Part shown: positions 16,045 to 25,844 of the stretch, piece by piece
How the letters are laid out: every line of letters starts with the position of its first letter
Numbering within the stretch: the stretch's first letter is position 1
Assembly: GCA_963969365.1 (NCBI GenBank)
Contig: OZ017760.1
Span: 2,294,001 to 2,358,000, forward strand
Length of the DNA: 64,000 bases
Source of the DNA: Asterochloris sp. CNOR1
Lineage: Eukaryota > Chlorophyta > Trebouxiophyceae > Trebouxiales > Trebouxiaceae
Direction of reading: 5' to 3'
The notes under the pieces: model-generated
Told to the model about the DNA's origin: nothing
Seen by the model: only the letters and a program-made list of their open reading frames with translations
Database searches by the model: none
Translations under genes and position numbers: made by a program

Positions 16045-17130
16045 TCATCGAGTTTGCACTGTATGCACGTTGTGATCAGCATCACGGGAGGCCTGCCAAC
16101 GGTGGGGATAGGCACCAGTGATTGCTGAAATGAGGCCTACCAGGGTGCGCCAGAACCACCCGTGCCTGGCATCTAGGAGTGGGTTCCACCACCCACTCAC
16201 AGTGGCAAAGTGGCTATTGTAGGGCTCCGTGTGGTGAGCCTGATGTGCATGCGGGGAGACCAGCATGCCACGGTCTTGCAGCCAACGTATCAGAGTCGGC
16301 ACCTTGGAGGGCTGGCTGTGGGTCCAGCAATGCAGCTGCTGGCTGGCAGGGATGAGTGTGGCAAAGCCTGCAAAGCTGATGTCTAAGGGTCCAGGAGTCC
16401 AAGCCTGGATGAGTAGCCAGAAAGACGCGAGAGGAATCGTTGCCATGAAAAACTGCAAGAGAACATGTAGCAGAGTTACTCATGCCGAGACATGCGGCCA
16501 GCACCAAGACCGTGGCTGATGACAGGGGTCCTGACCTTTGTCCAGACATAGCAATTGACCTGGACCAAGCCAAGCGGTGATTCAAGCCTCACCTGGTGCA
16601 GCCTTCTGCATGGTGACTCCAGTGTCATCTGACCTGGTTGCACATGATGGTCCTGAACTTGCGCGATGAGCTTTCCAACAACAGGACTGCTCCTGTCTCC
16701 ATAGTTGTCGACAAGGAAGTGATACAGAGCTGATACCAGGTCTGCAGGAGAAAGAATCTCTGGCGGTTGAAGTACAAAACCAGTCTGTTAGCTCATCACG
16801 CAGATTCCCACCTGCCAGCAGAAAGGCCCCCATCAGCGCCCAGAGAGCAGTCCCAGCATCGTGTATGGAGTGTATCTTTGCCAGGCCTCGAATGGTGACT
16901 GTCAATAGCAACAAGCTTGCCCCACAGACCCAGCCCTTGTGAGAAAGGCTGGATTTGAGAGCGCAGCAGCCTTTCTGAGACTGCTGCCCTGCTTGGTCAC
17001 GACAGATGTGCTTGAGCTGTCGGAGAGTGCGCTTCTGTCGAGCGTTGTTCCCCCTCGTGATCAGCTTCGGATCGCTTTGTTTTGCTCTCGTCAGAGAAGA
17101 AGCAGCCTGGCCGGCTGTCAGCAACGCCAT
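16045..17130 (-). CDS. FAD4 / plasmanylethanolamine desaturase-like membrane desaturase
   Basis: The family (plastid FAD4, animal PEDS1/TMEM189) desaturates lipid acyl or alkyl chains with a di-iron centre held by His boxes in the membrane. Exon 1 (16812-17130, ATG at 17128-17130) has a basic plastid-type leader. It then has hydrophobic ASLLLLTVTIRGLA and LWALMGAFLLA segments. Exon 2 (16634-16741) joins in phase to give ADLVSALYHFLVDNYGDRSS and QVQDHHVQP. The last exon (about 16047-16453) gives FFMATIPLASFWLL, QQLHCWTHS, AHQAHHTEPYNSHFATVSGW and a stop at 16045-16047. The His-box words YHFLVDNYGD, HHVQP, HCWTHS and AHQAHH are as expected. The 16454-16633 stretch should hold WTIT..F.NN-type sequence, but I could not choose its exons; three competing CAGGT junctions occur there. 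It may be functional or damaged. Confidence 0.75.
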
Positions 17131-17269
17131 GTTTGACTGGCAGTGCGGTCGGTTGTGGTTCACTGCTGGACTAAATGACGTCAGTTGGCTAAATTCTTTG
17201 GATTCCCTTTCATGAACACGCCATAGCTGTTGCACTGCAGGGTGCTTCATTATCAAGAGCTGCTGGTTC

Positions 17270-17985
17270 AGACCTTCGTGGGTTATTCACACGCTGCAAG
17301 AGGATTTCCTGAACTTCAACTTTCTAATTGCTGTCAATCAGCTAAGGCACTTCTATAGAAGGGCCTAACTAATCATTCCAGGAGTTCCTGGAAATCCCCC
17401 GAGCTTCAGACATTCACCTCTAACTAGGTTTCCAACCATCATCCTTCTGATCATACGCGCCTATCAGCAATACAGCCAGACTGGCCGCATGACATCTCCA
17501 AGTTCTCACAGGCGCCTCCCCAACGTGCTTTTTTCGACGCGGCCAAGCACAAGGGCTTCTACGCCAAGGCCGTGCATCAGGACCTCAGCAGCATCAAGCA
17601 ATGCCTCAAGCTTTGGGTTTCCAATCATCCTGGGCATCCAGGTCTATGTAAACGAAAGCTGCGAGAGCCAGGCCATGGCAGACACAGGCCTTGTGCCCGT
17701 GCCCAACACAGACAACGAGAACTGCCAGGGGGGGCACGCACAGTGCCTGTATTGGTAAGATGACGAGAAGCAGGCGTCCCTGTCACAGAACTCATGGGGC
17801 AGTGACTGGGGCATCGATGCCCATGGGGGGGTTTAGGGTTTACGAGAAGCCATTGATATCAATGGCTTCTATATCAATGGCTTCTCGTGGATCCCATACA
17901 AGTATATCTGTGACCCAAACCTTGCCTGTGACTTCTGGTGCGTGCAGAGCTTCAAGCAAAAGGCTTTGTCTGAGCGATGTATAGG
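17270..17985 (+). pseudogene. Papain-like (C1A) cysteine peptidase pseudogene
   Basis: Shifting plus-strand frames carry the order FNFLIAVNQLRHFYRR (about 17318), PDWPHDISKFSQAPPQ (about 17480), AAKHKGFYAKAVHQDLSSIK (about 17540), FGFPIILGIQVYVNESCESQ, then GGHAQCL with the catalytic His and QNSWGSDWGI with the catalytic Asn. FSWIPYKYICDPNLACDFW (about 17880-17940) closes the fold. This matches the intronless, microbial-type C1A peptidases. It is broken by a TAA at 17757-17759, a stop after AHGG, a frame change and a palindromic insertion at 17843-17887. The catalytic-Cys region is not recognisable. Lack of introns suggests transfer or retrocopying. It is described here as a broken gene only. 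Confidence 0.8.
17843..17887. repeat. Perfect 26-bp palindrome plus duplicated arm
   Basis: 17845-17870 equals its own reverse complement (agaagccattgat and its mirror). The right arm is then repeated, so 17843-17859 and 17871-17887 are also perfect 17-bp inverted repeats. It interrupts the peptidase pseudogene just before FSWIPYKY. Confidence 0.9.
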
Positions 17986-18339
17986 TATCAGGCACCTTGT
18001 AAGCACTGTTGCATTTGATCTTGAGACAACTGTTTACTACTGGATGCTGCTTACATTGTGGAAAAGCCAAGGGGCTGCTGTTGCTACAATTGAGGCATCT
18101 GCAGCTGGCTCAGCTGGGGAAGAGCCATGCTGACTTCATACTGATACATATCTCGGCTGCGGCAACAAAAGAATGGGTGCACTCCTAACAGGAAGGTGGG
18201 TACCAGCCATGCAGCAGACCAGGAGATCAACTGCCACAAACTCTGCCTTTTGTCTGTTGAGGATGTGAGCTATCTAGTCTGCAATGCAGAATCCTGAAGC
18301 TGGCATGAATGTCATACAAAGCTTGTATGCTACACCTCT

Positions 18340-19090
18340 TTCTTGCAGCGACTGGCAAACAAGACTGGGCTGATGAGCTGTTTGCCCAGGTGAAGCAAAG
18401 CGTCAAGTGCATCAAATTCCACAAATTCTTGGCCATGTTCTGCACCAGGCTTGGCACTTAACTCCCAGCTTGAGTTCATGAAGCAACCTTGAGGCGGCCT
18501 CTTGTTCGACAATGTAACTGCTGAAGTCTTGCAGTTTTGTAGCTTGCTGGCCATCTTCAGCGCCAATTTCAGTTTGAGCTGAAGCTATCTGCACAGTGCG
18601 ACCTCTTGGCTAATGTTTCGCCAGGTCTTCTGAGAGTTTTTGGCCTAAGTGCGCACTGTAAACCCCCATACAAAGCTAAGTAAGGAGGGCAGATCATGCC
18701 AGCACAGTGAAGATGCCTGGCACATTTCAGAAGGGCAGAGCTGCTGGTGAAAGCTACTGATTGAGTCCTCTGCTGCTTTGACTCCTCATGATATCAGGAA
18801 GTGTCCCAGCTCCACACTATCCTCAAGCCTGCGTGGCAAACATCAAGGTGTTGCGTAGAGTGGACCATGAAGTGCCATGCATGGGGAAAGTATACTTTCG
18901 TTGCTCCAAATGCAACAGAGGATGGAGGCTGTAGAGCGGTTTCCAGGGCACTGACGGTACCACTGCGCTCAGCTGCATTCTGAAATGCATGCTTTTTGTG
19001 AGGAGCCGGGCACAGCTTATTTGTGCGCCGCAACGCGCATCCAAGCAGCACACAGATGATCAATAGCATTATTCAGCTTGACTGATGATG
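18340..19090 (+). pseudogene. Second, inverted hAT transposase relic
   Basis: Plus-strand KVLRRVDHEVPCMGKVYFRC (about 18845-18910) corresponds to FLREVDSDVSCMGKVYYCC of the minus-strand relic at about 14.66 kb. AQLHSEMHAF near 18965-18995 corresponds to FQLHSDMHAC. The intervening DNA also aligns. Upstream, TGKQDWADELFAQVKQSVKC (18350-18410) may belong to the same element. No dimerisation domain was found. Confidence 0.6.
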
Positions 19091-19513
19091 ATGCTTCGCT
19101 CTAGACGTGGCATCTTGGCAGTTATGGGACCAAAATGGAGACAGACACCAATGTTATGCAATACAAGTACACAGGCTAAGCGGGTGCTTTAGCACAGTGT
19201 GCCTAGCCGTGGCACTTGGTTGCAAAGCCCTTTGCTTATGGCCGGAGTTATTGTATCACACCATAGCTGCTGAATGAAGGCTTCTATTGCATGTGCCTGT
19301 GAGCACAACTGTGCCACCCACACTTACGTTCACGCAAAGCGGCATGAACTGCCTCAGCGCTTCCCAGTGTCGCATGCGCAGGCTTGCAAGCTTGTGCCCT
19401 TCTATACCGACAGATGAGGTTATACACCTGGACAGCTGATTGAACAGATCAAAGCTCCCCCTAGAAGCCATTGCGTGCATGCAGGCGCTAGTGATTGTGA
19501 TATCTGTCGCACA

Positions 19514-19534
19514 ATCGATACAGACTGTATCGAT
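19514..19534. repeat. Perfect 10-bp inverted repeat, 1-nt spacer
   Basis: Arms atcgatacag (19514-19523) and ctgtatcgat (19525-19534) flank a single A. The right arm is followed by another cagac, giving a partial direct repeat. It could be a dimeric protein site or a tiny hairpin; no function can be assigned. Confidence 0.7.
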
Positions 19535-20169
19535 ACAGACTATGCACTCTGGGAGTGTGCAGCTGCCCCTCTGCCAGTGAAGATGACCAGGATGCTGAGC
19601 TCACACGCTACGGCTTGCTTCAGGCCTTCCTTCTGGAGAAGGGTATGTTTTCAAGTCTGCGGCCTCATTGAAGAACAAAAGACAGATGCCCATCCGAAAT
19701 CAACAGGCACCAGACATGGGTTCAAGCTGTGCAGCGAATATCCCGAATGCGCCAACTTCAGGTGGCCCCACCGTGACAGCTCTGCCAACGGGACCCTTGA
19801 CTACTCGTTTTCGAAAGTAGAATACCCGGAATTCGCGAATCTTGGGGTCCACTATTTGGTAGGCCTGCATTGTACCACACGAGGCTATGTATGTATGGCC
19901 AGCGTATTGTCTGTTCCTGACGGCCATACACGCTGCATCAGCTCAGCAGAGACCAGTGTCGGCAACTACAGCAGATCTGAAAAATGACCCTACAGGGAGA
20001 GGTCACTTGCTGGTGCGAGTTCTGTGAATACCTATTCGACCCCAACTATCAGCTGCTCTGCAACCGTGTGTGCATTACAGCTGTACACTGGCATTGCCAC
20101 TGCAGGCAGCTCTTGGGAACCCCCAGAGTCTGATCGCAGACTACCAGTACAGGCATGCTCTGCATGAAA

Positions 20170-23100
20170 ACGGCTGTACCTCACTATGCGCGGGCTCAGC
20201 ATGACAATGCCTTGATGCTGAAGTCCACACACTGCCATGCAGCTTCCCCTCCAACCTGTACAATGTTGATCCCGCCATTGATCCGTCTGTGGTGTCTCCA
20301 ACAGGTAAGGGTTTCGTACCACGTCATTGACAGGTGTGCGCATGCAAGGTAGCTGGACGGCTGCCCAATGCATGACATTCCCTATGTAAACCATGTGAAT
20401 CCCCAAACTGGCGTGCAGGCGATAATTCAGCTGATGATGGAAGCTGGAGGGTTGTTGGGAATTCAGGGGCCCTCGCCATCCATGCAATTCCATTTACAGA
20501 TGAACAGGTCCTGTTCATGCAGAGACCAAACAATGCCAATGGCTCTGGAGATGACCCTTACCTGGCGGTACGGCCAATACATTGCTATGTCAACCTTATG
20601 AGCTCACAGTGCACCGCAAAGCTAAGGCTAGGCATCAAGCCAGGTCATGTTGTCCCTGCAGGTGCTCAATGGTACACAAACAGAAATTGCTGCTCTGTAC
20701 AACATGACTAGCAACACCTTTGTGCCTTTCCACATCACAGAGCACCCTTTCTGTGGTGCCCACACGCTACTTCCTGACGGCCGCGCCATAATTGTTGGCG
20801 GTGAGAAAGTGCTGCTCTTAACGCGTGTGTTGTGCCTGCCTTCTCCCTAGGGTGGGACCATAATCAGGCAGCAAGGTGTATGTTGACCATCATGCATCTG
20901 CTGTTGCAGGGGACAATCTCAATTTGAATGTGCCTTTCCTTACAGTAAGCTGCCTTGGCAGCAAAGCTTGGCAGATGTGAAGCCATGGCACGGGTGCACT
21001 GTTATGACCTGCACTATCACTGTCTGCAAATCTTAATGTATTCTGTGAGTGCTTACAGGTTGGCTTTCAGAGTGTTCGTGTTTATGATCCAGCCTTTCAA
21101 AATTATAGTGTTGTCAACGAGCTCCCCAGGCCCAAGTGGTACCCATCGGTGGTTGGCATGGCAGATGGCAATGTATTGATCATTGGTGGTATCCAGCAGG
21201 CAAGCCATGTTACATGCAGTCTTGAGGCTGATACCTTCCTGCTCATCATTGATCTGCTTGTACAGTGTCAGCTGCACCATATTGACAACCCAACTCCATT
21301 GCCAGCAGGAGGCAGGTGGCTGGGCCGGCATGCCACAGCCCTCATCCTCAGATCAGCCTCAGACAACGTGCAGGCAAGCCTTTAGTTGGGGGGTTGCTTG
21401 CCACAGCTGGTGGAATCATATACAGCTTGCACATGGCGGGCTTGCAGTTGTGCCTAGACAACTCATGTGCCATCTGACATGCAGCAACAGCTGCTTTTGA
21501 GAAGTCCTCAGCTGCTGCCGCATCATGAATGACAAACAACACATGCTGCTGCAGTTCAAATGTAGGGGGATCCATCAATGATCCTGGCTATGATGACCCA
21601 ACATACCTTATCTTCAACACTACGGACTTCAGCTTAAGCCCTGCGCTTACCCTGACCATTCTACTGGAGGCCTGGCCAATCAGCTCATACCCCTATGTGG
21701 TGCAGCTGCCGACAGGGTCTGTGTTGGTCATTGCAGGTAAGTAGCTCTTGTGATAGTGGGGTGCTTGCAAGAAGCCCTTGAGGTTCTTACCCTATCTTCA
21801 GAACTCACAGGTGCATGGCCATGGTGTCCACCCTCCTCTAGCAATCCTTTGTCACACCTCAGTGTTGACTAGTACCCATGGCATGTACAGGAAATCAAAT
21901 GGAAGCACTATATTTTACTCCTGATGGTGCCTCAGCTGACACTGCCGTTGGGCCGTTGCCTGATTTGCCGGTTCCTGTGAACTATCCACAGTACAACAGC
22001 CTCGCTCTGTTACCGCTTGCGCCTCCCAGCTACCAAACACAGGTATGACCACCGCTGGATATGCTTTCTTGACGATGAGAGGTTTATCTGGTGCAGAGTG
22101 ATGCCCTCTGCTGCTTTAAGCTGTAAGACCTGCCCTTTGCAACTTGGACATTTGCCTTTTTTGGAGCTAACCGCAGATCCTGCTTGGGGCAGGTGCTGAT
22201 GGCAGGGGGCGTTAGCGAGTACTGTGCGTCAGCTATGACCCCAGCTGGTGACACCAGCTTCTTGATTGATGTCACCCCTGGAGCCAACCATAGCATTGTT
22301 GAGGAGATGTTAGACTACCCTAGAGTGGTGAGGTCCTGCTCAGGCAACCTGAGAGCAGTATGCTTCTGGCTAGCCGAAACGTACAGTTGCAGGCTGCTTT
22401 TGGGCTTGACTCCATTTGGATGCCTGGTGCTTTATAAGTGTGGCTTGAGCTGCACCCTGAGAGCGTAGCTTTGTGGCATTGCAGATGGGGGATCTGACCC
22501 TTCTTCCTGATGGTCGGGTCTTCCTGTGCAATGGCGCCCAAGTCGGTGAGCAATGCCATCTTCGAGCTTGCAGTCGTGATGCATAACAGCAGGCCTGGGG
22601 TTACTGAGAAATCACTGTTTGCAGGCATTGCTGGGGGTGCTGGCCCCAACCTTGCTGCAGCTGATGTCGGCACTACTGTGGCCGAAATTTATGACCCGTC
22701 CCAGCCTGAAGGCATGCGCTGGAGGAGCGTTGCTGACAGCCAGATCTGGAGGCTGTACCACTCTATTGCTTTCCTGACCCGTAATGCCGAGGTGAGGCAA
22801 CAATACCCGCATGCTGCTGAGCTGCTGCTTGACAGAGCCATCTGATGAGCTTCAGGCCATACTTCTGATCCTGCTTGCTGGACTGTCCCAAGACAGCATG
22901 CGCATGCCCTTGGGCTGTGTGCAGCCCCATTGATAGCTGTCACTTCATACTTGCAGGTGTTTGTTGCTGGCAGTGAGGTCACTGGCGAGCGCAGGGTCCA
23001 GCTCTACAGACCTGACTATCTCCACACCTCCAAACCTCGGCCCGTTATAAGCCTCTCGCCTCAGCAGCTGGTTTATGGAGCCAGCTTCTCAATCAATTTC

Positions 23101-23367
23101 ACAGCTGTGCCAGACGTTGACCGCGTCGTCCTCAATCGTCTGACTGGCTCCACACATGGCAACCACTTCGACCAACGCCAAGTGGTGTTGGCTTGTAGTC
23201 CCATCACTGGCGCTAGCGCTGCAAGCTGCAGTGCACCACCCAACAGCAGCATAGCTCCGCCAGGGCAGTACATGTTGTTTATCTTGTCTCAGGGCATCCC
23301 TAGTGTGGCCAATTATGTCTCCTTGCAGTTTGATGATGTGGCCTCATCAATCCTGCCTGCGGGCTGA
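20170..23367 (+). CDS. Glyoxal oxidase-like copper radical oxidase (kelch + DUF1929)
   Basis: Copper radical oxidases convert aldehydes or alcohols to acids or aldehydes and make H2O2, usually extracellularly. Exons that join in phase: ending 20305 (SNLYNVDPAIDPSVVSPT), 20419-20567, 20662-20800, 20910-20944, 21059-21188, 21566-21736, 21891-22042, 22193-22327, 22485-22545, 22625-22791 and 22957-23367 (TGA). Seen: NSGALAIHAIPFTDEQVLFM, the radical-Cys region FCGAHTLLPDGRAIIVGG, the kelch Tyr segment VRVYDPAF, WRLYHSIAFL (Tyr-His copper ligands), and a C-terminal Ig-like domain with a late His motif near STHGNHFDQR. The N-terminal exon and signal peptide are not resolved. A Cys-rich open stretch at 19984-20130 may belong to it. 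Several N-x-T/S sites fit a secreted glycoprotein. Confidence 0.87.
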
Positions 23368-24439
23368 AGGCAAAAGCTGAGCAAGCTTAAGCTTTCCCTG
23401 CCTTGAGTTGTTTCATGTCACCCAGATAATCATCTCTCCAGCCTGAAGGTTGCCTGCATGCATCGTGTTGGTCACAGAAGTGTTTACTGTCGTTCGACAA
23501 ATCCAGATGCTTATACTCAAGCTTGTCTGTCATGCATCTCAAGGTTGCAGAAGACTCCCTGCCGTGTCTTTTTCAGATTTGTCACCACATTGTCAGAACA
23601 ATCAATGAATGGGACATATGTGCATGCATGATGAAACTTGTTGTTTTGGATCCCCTGCTCATCTGCCACCAAGACAGCTGTGAGAGCAGATAGGCAGCTT
23701 GTTGCAGCCTATCGGGCCCAAAGCATTGAACACCTGAAGTTGTGCATCTTATAAGTATGTAATTACAGATTGCCATTGTCAGGCAGCAAATCAGACTGGA
23801 CTGAGGCTGCTCTGGGGCTTCAAAGCGCATGTGGCCAATCCATGCGCATTACATGCGGAGTGTCCCAGGTGGGGATGCATCCCCCACCTGTAGCTCCAGG
23901 TGCACACTCACTGTGTCACGGTCTGCAGACCAGACGGACATCACCTTTGCCAGCTGGACTCAACTGTGTTCAGTTTGTTGCGGCCCACAGGAGGGCTATC
24001 AGCCCCTGCACAGCTGAGCGCTGAAATAAAGCTTGCTGGAGTTTGCAGTGCCAAGCCCTGCCAATTGTCAGCTCAGCCCAGCAGAGCACACCACTTCTTT
24101 GGACCTCCTCACGGCATGAGGGGCAGACAGCAGCGTGCCTGCTGACCGACGCGGGCCCCTCAGCACCCCTGCCACCTGCAGCAGCTGCTGCTTGTGACAG
24201 GCGCAGCAGAGGCCATGCCTGGCTCCAAGGCCACGCTCACCGGCTAGCAGGGCAAGTATGGGCATCCCCCTTGTCCACGTGGCGCGATTGCTCACCATAC
24301 AGCAGAGGATTCAGGGCTTGGCTGTTGAGTTTGAGACCAGGACAAAGACTTGCAGGCAGCATCCACCAGAGTCAAAATGAGGAGCAATTGCAATGTTGAG
24401 CAAGGCTTGTTCAAGGGTTCGAACCCCAACAGTAAAGTG
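23368..24439. other. Intergenic region, no supported gene
   Basis: I see no convincing gene between the glyoxal oxidase stop and the psaN-derived segment. Features are a near-perfect inverted repeat at 23866-23890 (caggtgggg arms around atgcat, one-base bulge) and some weak, splice-like minus-strand words around 24150-24250 that may be older remains of the psaN duplication. Confidence 0.4.
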
Positions 24440-24940
24440 AGAGCCTCCCCATTGATGACAGTGGCCAGAACAGTGCCACTAGATGGCCATGAACAGGAGC
24501 CAACAGCCGACGGCCAGGGACTTGGCTGCGAAGGGCCCTCATTGCTGCTTTCATGTTTCTGAGCCACACATAGCATCACCTCACCTGGTGCCTTCTGTAT
24601 GGCTGATCCGCGCTGGCATGACACATCAGCCTACTTCTGCTCTGCTTGGTCTGGGTGTGCCTGGCCTGGGCAGCCATCCTGGCTCAACCCAGGCTTGGAT
24701 CAGTGCGATCCTTGTGAATGGCTGTGCTGCCTTCTGAGGGTGCCTAAGGCACTATCGCGATGCAAAATGACAGTGCAGCACAGTAAGACTCATGCTGAAT
24801 GGTGCAAGCTCAACGCGCCCCAACCAAACGGTATCTTGCTCAGTTCTAGGGCCTGACTGATGATTGGGTCGGACCGGGGCCCGGTAACATTGTTGGTAGG
24901 TGATTTTGACCTGAAGAAGGCAAGAATCACGCCGCTACTA
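24440..24940 (-). pseudogene. Partial psaN duplicate (promoter, exons 1-2, start of intron 2)
   Basis: This segment aligns with 12780-13290, in the same orientation. Exon 2 remains open: MAAQARHTQTKQSRSRLMCH then ASADQPYRRHQ, versus TAVQARRTQAKRSRTGLMCH then ASTDQPSSRRQ in psaN. Its donor (CAG|GTGAGG) is kept. Exon 1 is eroded: QALELSKIPFGW replaces QALSSSKISFAG and the ATG is lost. No copies of exons 4-8 are visible. It lies just upstream of, and divergent from, LSM6, so psaN promoter DNA now sits at the LSM6 5' side. Confidence 0.85.
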
Positions 24941-24983
24941 GTCCCGCCTGTAACACGGGAGTCAACCTGGCAGTGTCTTTGGC

Positions 24984-25559
24984 ATGGCAGACGTTGGTGG
25001 ATCAACAAAGACACCCTCAGATTTTCTTAAGTCTATCAGAGGCAAGCCAGTTGTTGTCAAGCTCAATTCAGGCGTGGACTACAGAGGTGAGGATCTACAT
25101 GGCATGGGAGAGCAGTGCGTGTCTTGCTGTTTGACACAGTTCTTAAGGAAGGTTTCAGCTGCAAAACTTAAGCAAGGACGCATCTCTGCCTGCAGGCAAG
25201 CTGCAGTGCTTGGATGGCTACATGAACATTGCAATGGAGCAGACAGAGGTTCACCATGACATCTGATTTGCTCCAATCCACCACAGGCAGCGCAAGACTG
25301 CTTGGCTGAGCATTTTGCATCCACCTGCTTGCAGGAGTATGTCCAGGGGCAGCTGAAAAAGTCTTTCGGCGATGTCTTTATCAGAGGCAACAATGGTGAG
25401 CATCTTCCAGATCCGCTAATTTGCCAGCCGGGTGAGTGATTGTCTGCCCGCCCTGCTGCCTCTTGTTTACGCCGCCTCGTCTCTGCCATTCCATGGCTGT
25501 TTCAAGTCAGCTCCTACGCATCTATCGCTGCAGTTCTCTATATCAGCACTGCCAGATAA
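24984..25559 (+). CDS. LSM6: U6 snRNA-associated Sm-like protein LSm6
   Basis: LSm6 is one subunit of the heptameric LSm2-8 (nuclear, binds U6 snRNA 3' end) and LSm1-7 (cytoplasmic, mRNA decay) rings. Four exons (24984-25086, 25196-25248, 25335-25395, 25534-25559) join in phase to 80 residues, the usual length. Sm1 is FLKSIRGKPVVVKLNSGVDY and RGKLQCLDGYMNIAMEQTE; Sm2 ends DVFIRGNNVLYIS. The RNA-contacting words YMN and RGNN are intact. The donor after exon 2 is weak (GAG|GTTCAC), so intron 2 may splice inefficiently. Confidence 0.95.
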
Positions 25560-25844
25560 GCAGAGCAACTCTGGCAGGCAGTTGTCCAACTGGCACTGCC
25601 ACAGTTCCTTGATTACAGCCAGCATCTGCAGCTGGCAGGCCATGCCATTCAGGTCTCATACAGGCCTCTCGTTCATGTACTCTTGACCACACAAAATAGC
25701 ATTCGTCTTGTGCTGACCCAGACAGCCAGCAGTCACTCCAGCAGTCATAACAACATTAATTACCTCATGCGCCGCATGCATCATGCAACAAATAAAAACA
25801 GTAGGAGGGGGAAGCGCGTCACACTGGAGGGAGGGAGAAAGCTG
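25560..25844. other. Convergent intergenic gap (LSM6 / zinc-finger gene)
   Basis: This 285 bp stretch holds the two 3' UTRs. I see no gene in it. It is locally A/T- and G-rich around 25750-25830 (runs such as aaataaaaac). Confidence 0.4.

Noticed and set aside
19475-19987. 170-codon plus-strand open frame upstream of glyoxal oxidase
   Set aside because: No recognisable domain, signal peptide or in-phase junction to the glyoxal oxidase exons. It may be chance or an undetected 5' exon, so it is not annotated as a gene.
24415-24432. ggttcgaacccc resembles a tRNA B box
   Set aside because: No A box or foldable acceptor and anticodon arms at the right distance, and the stem around it pairs only three bases.
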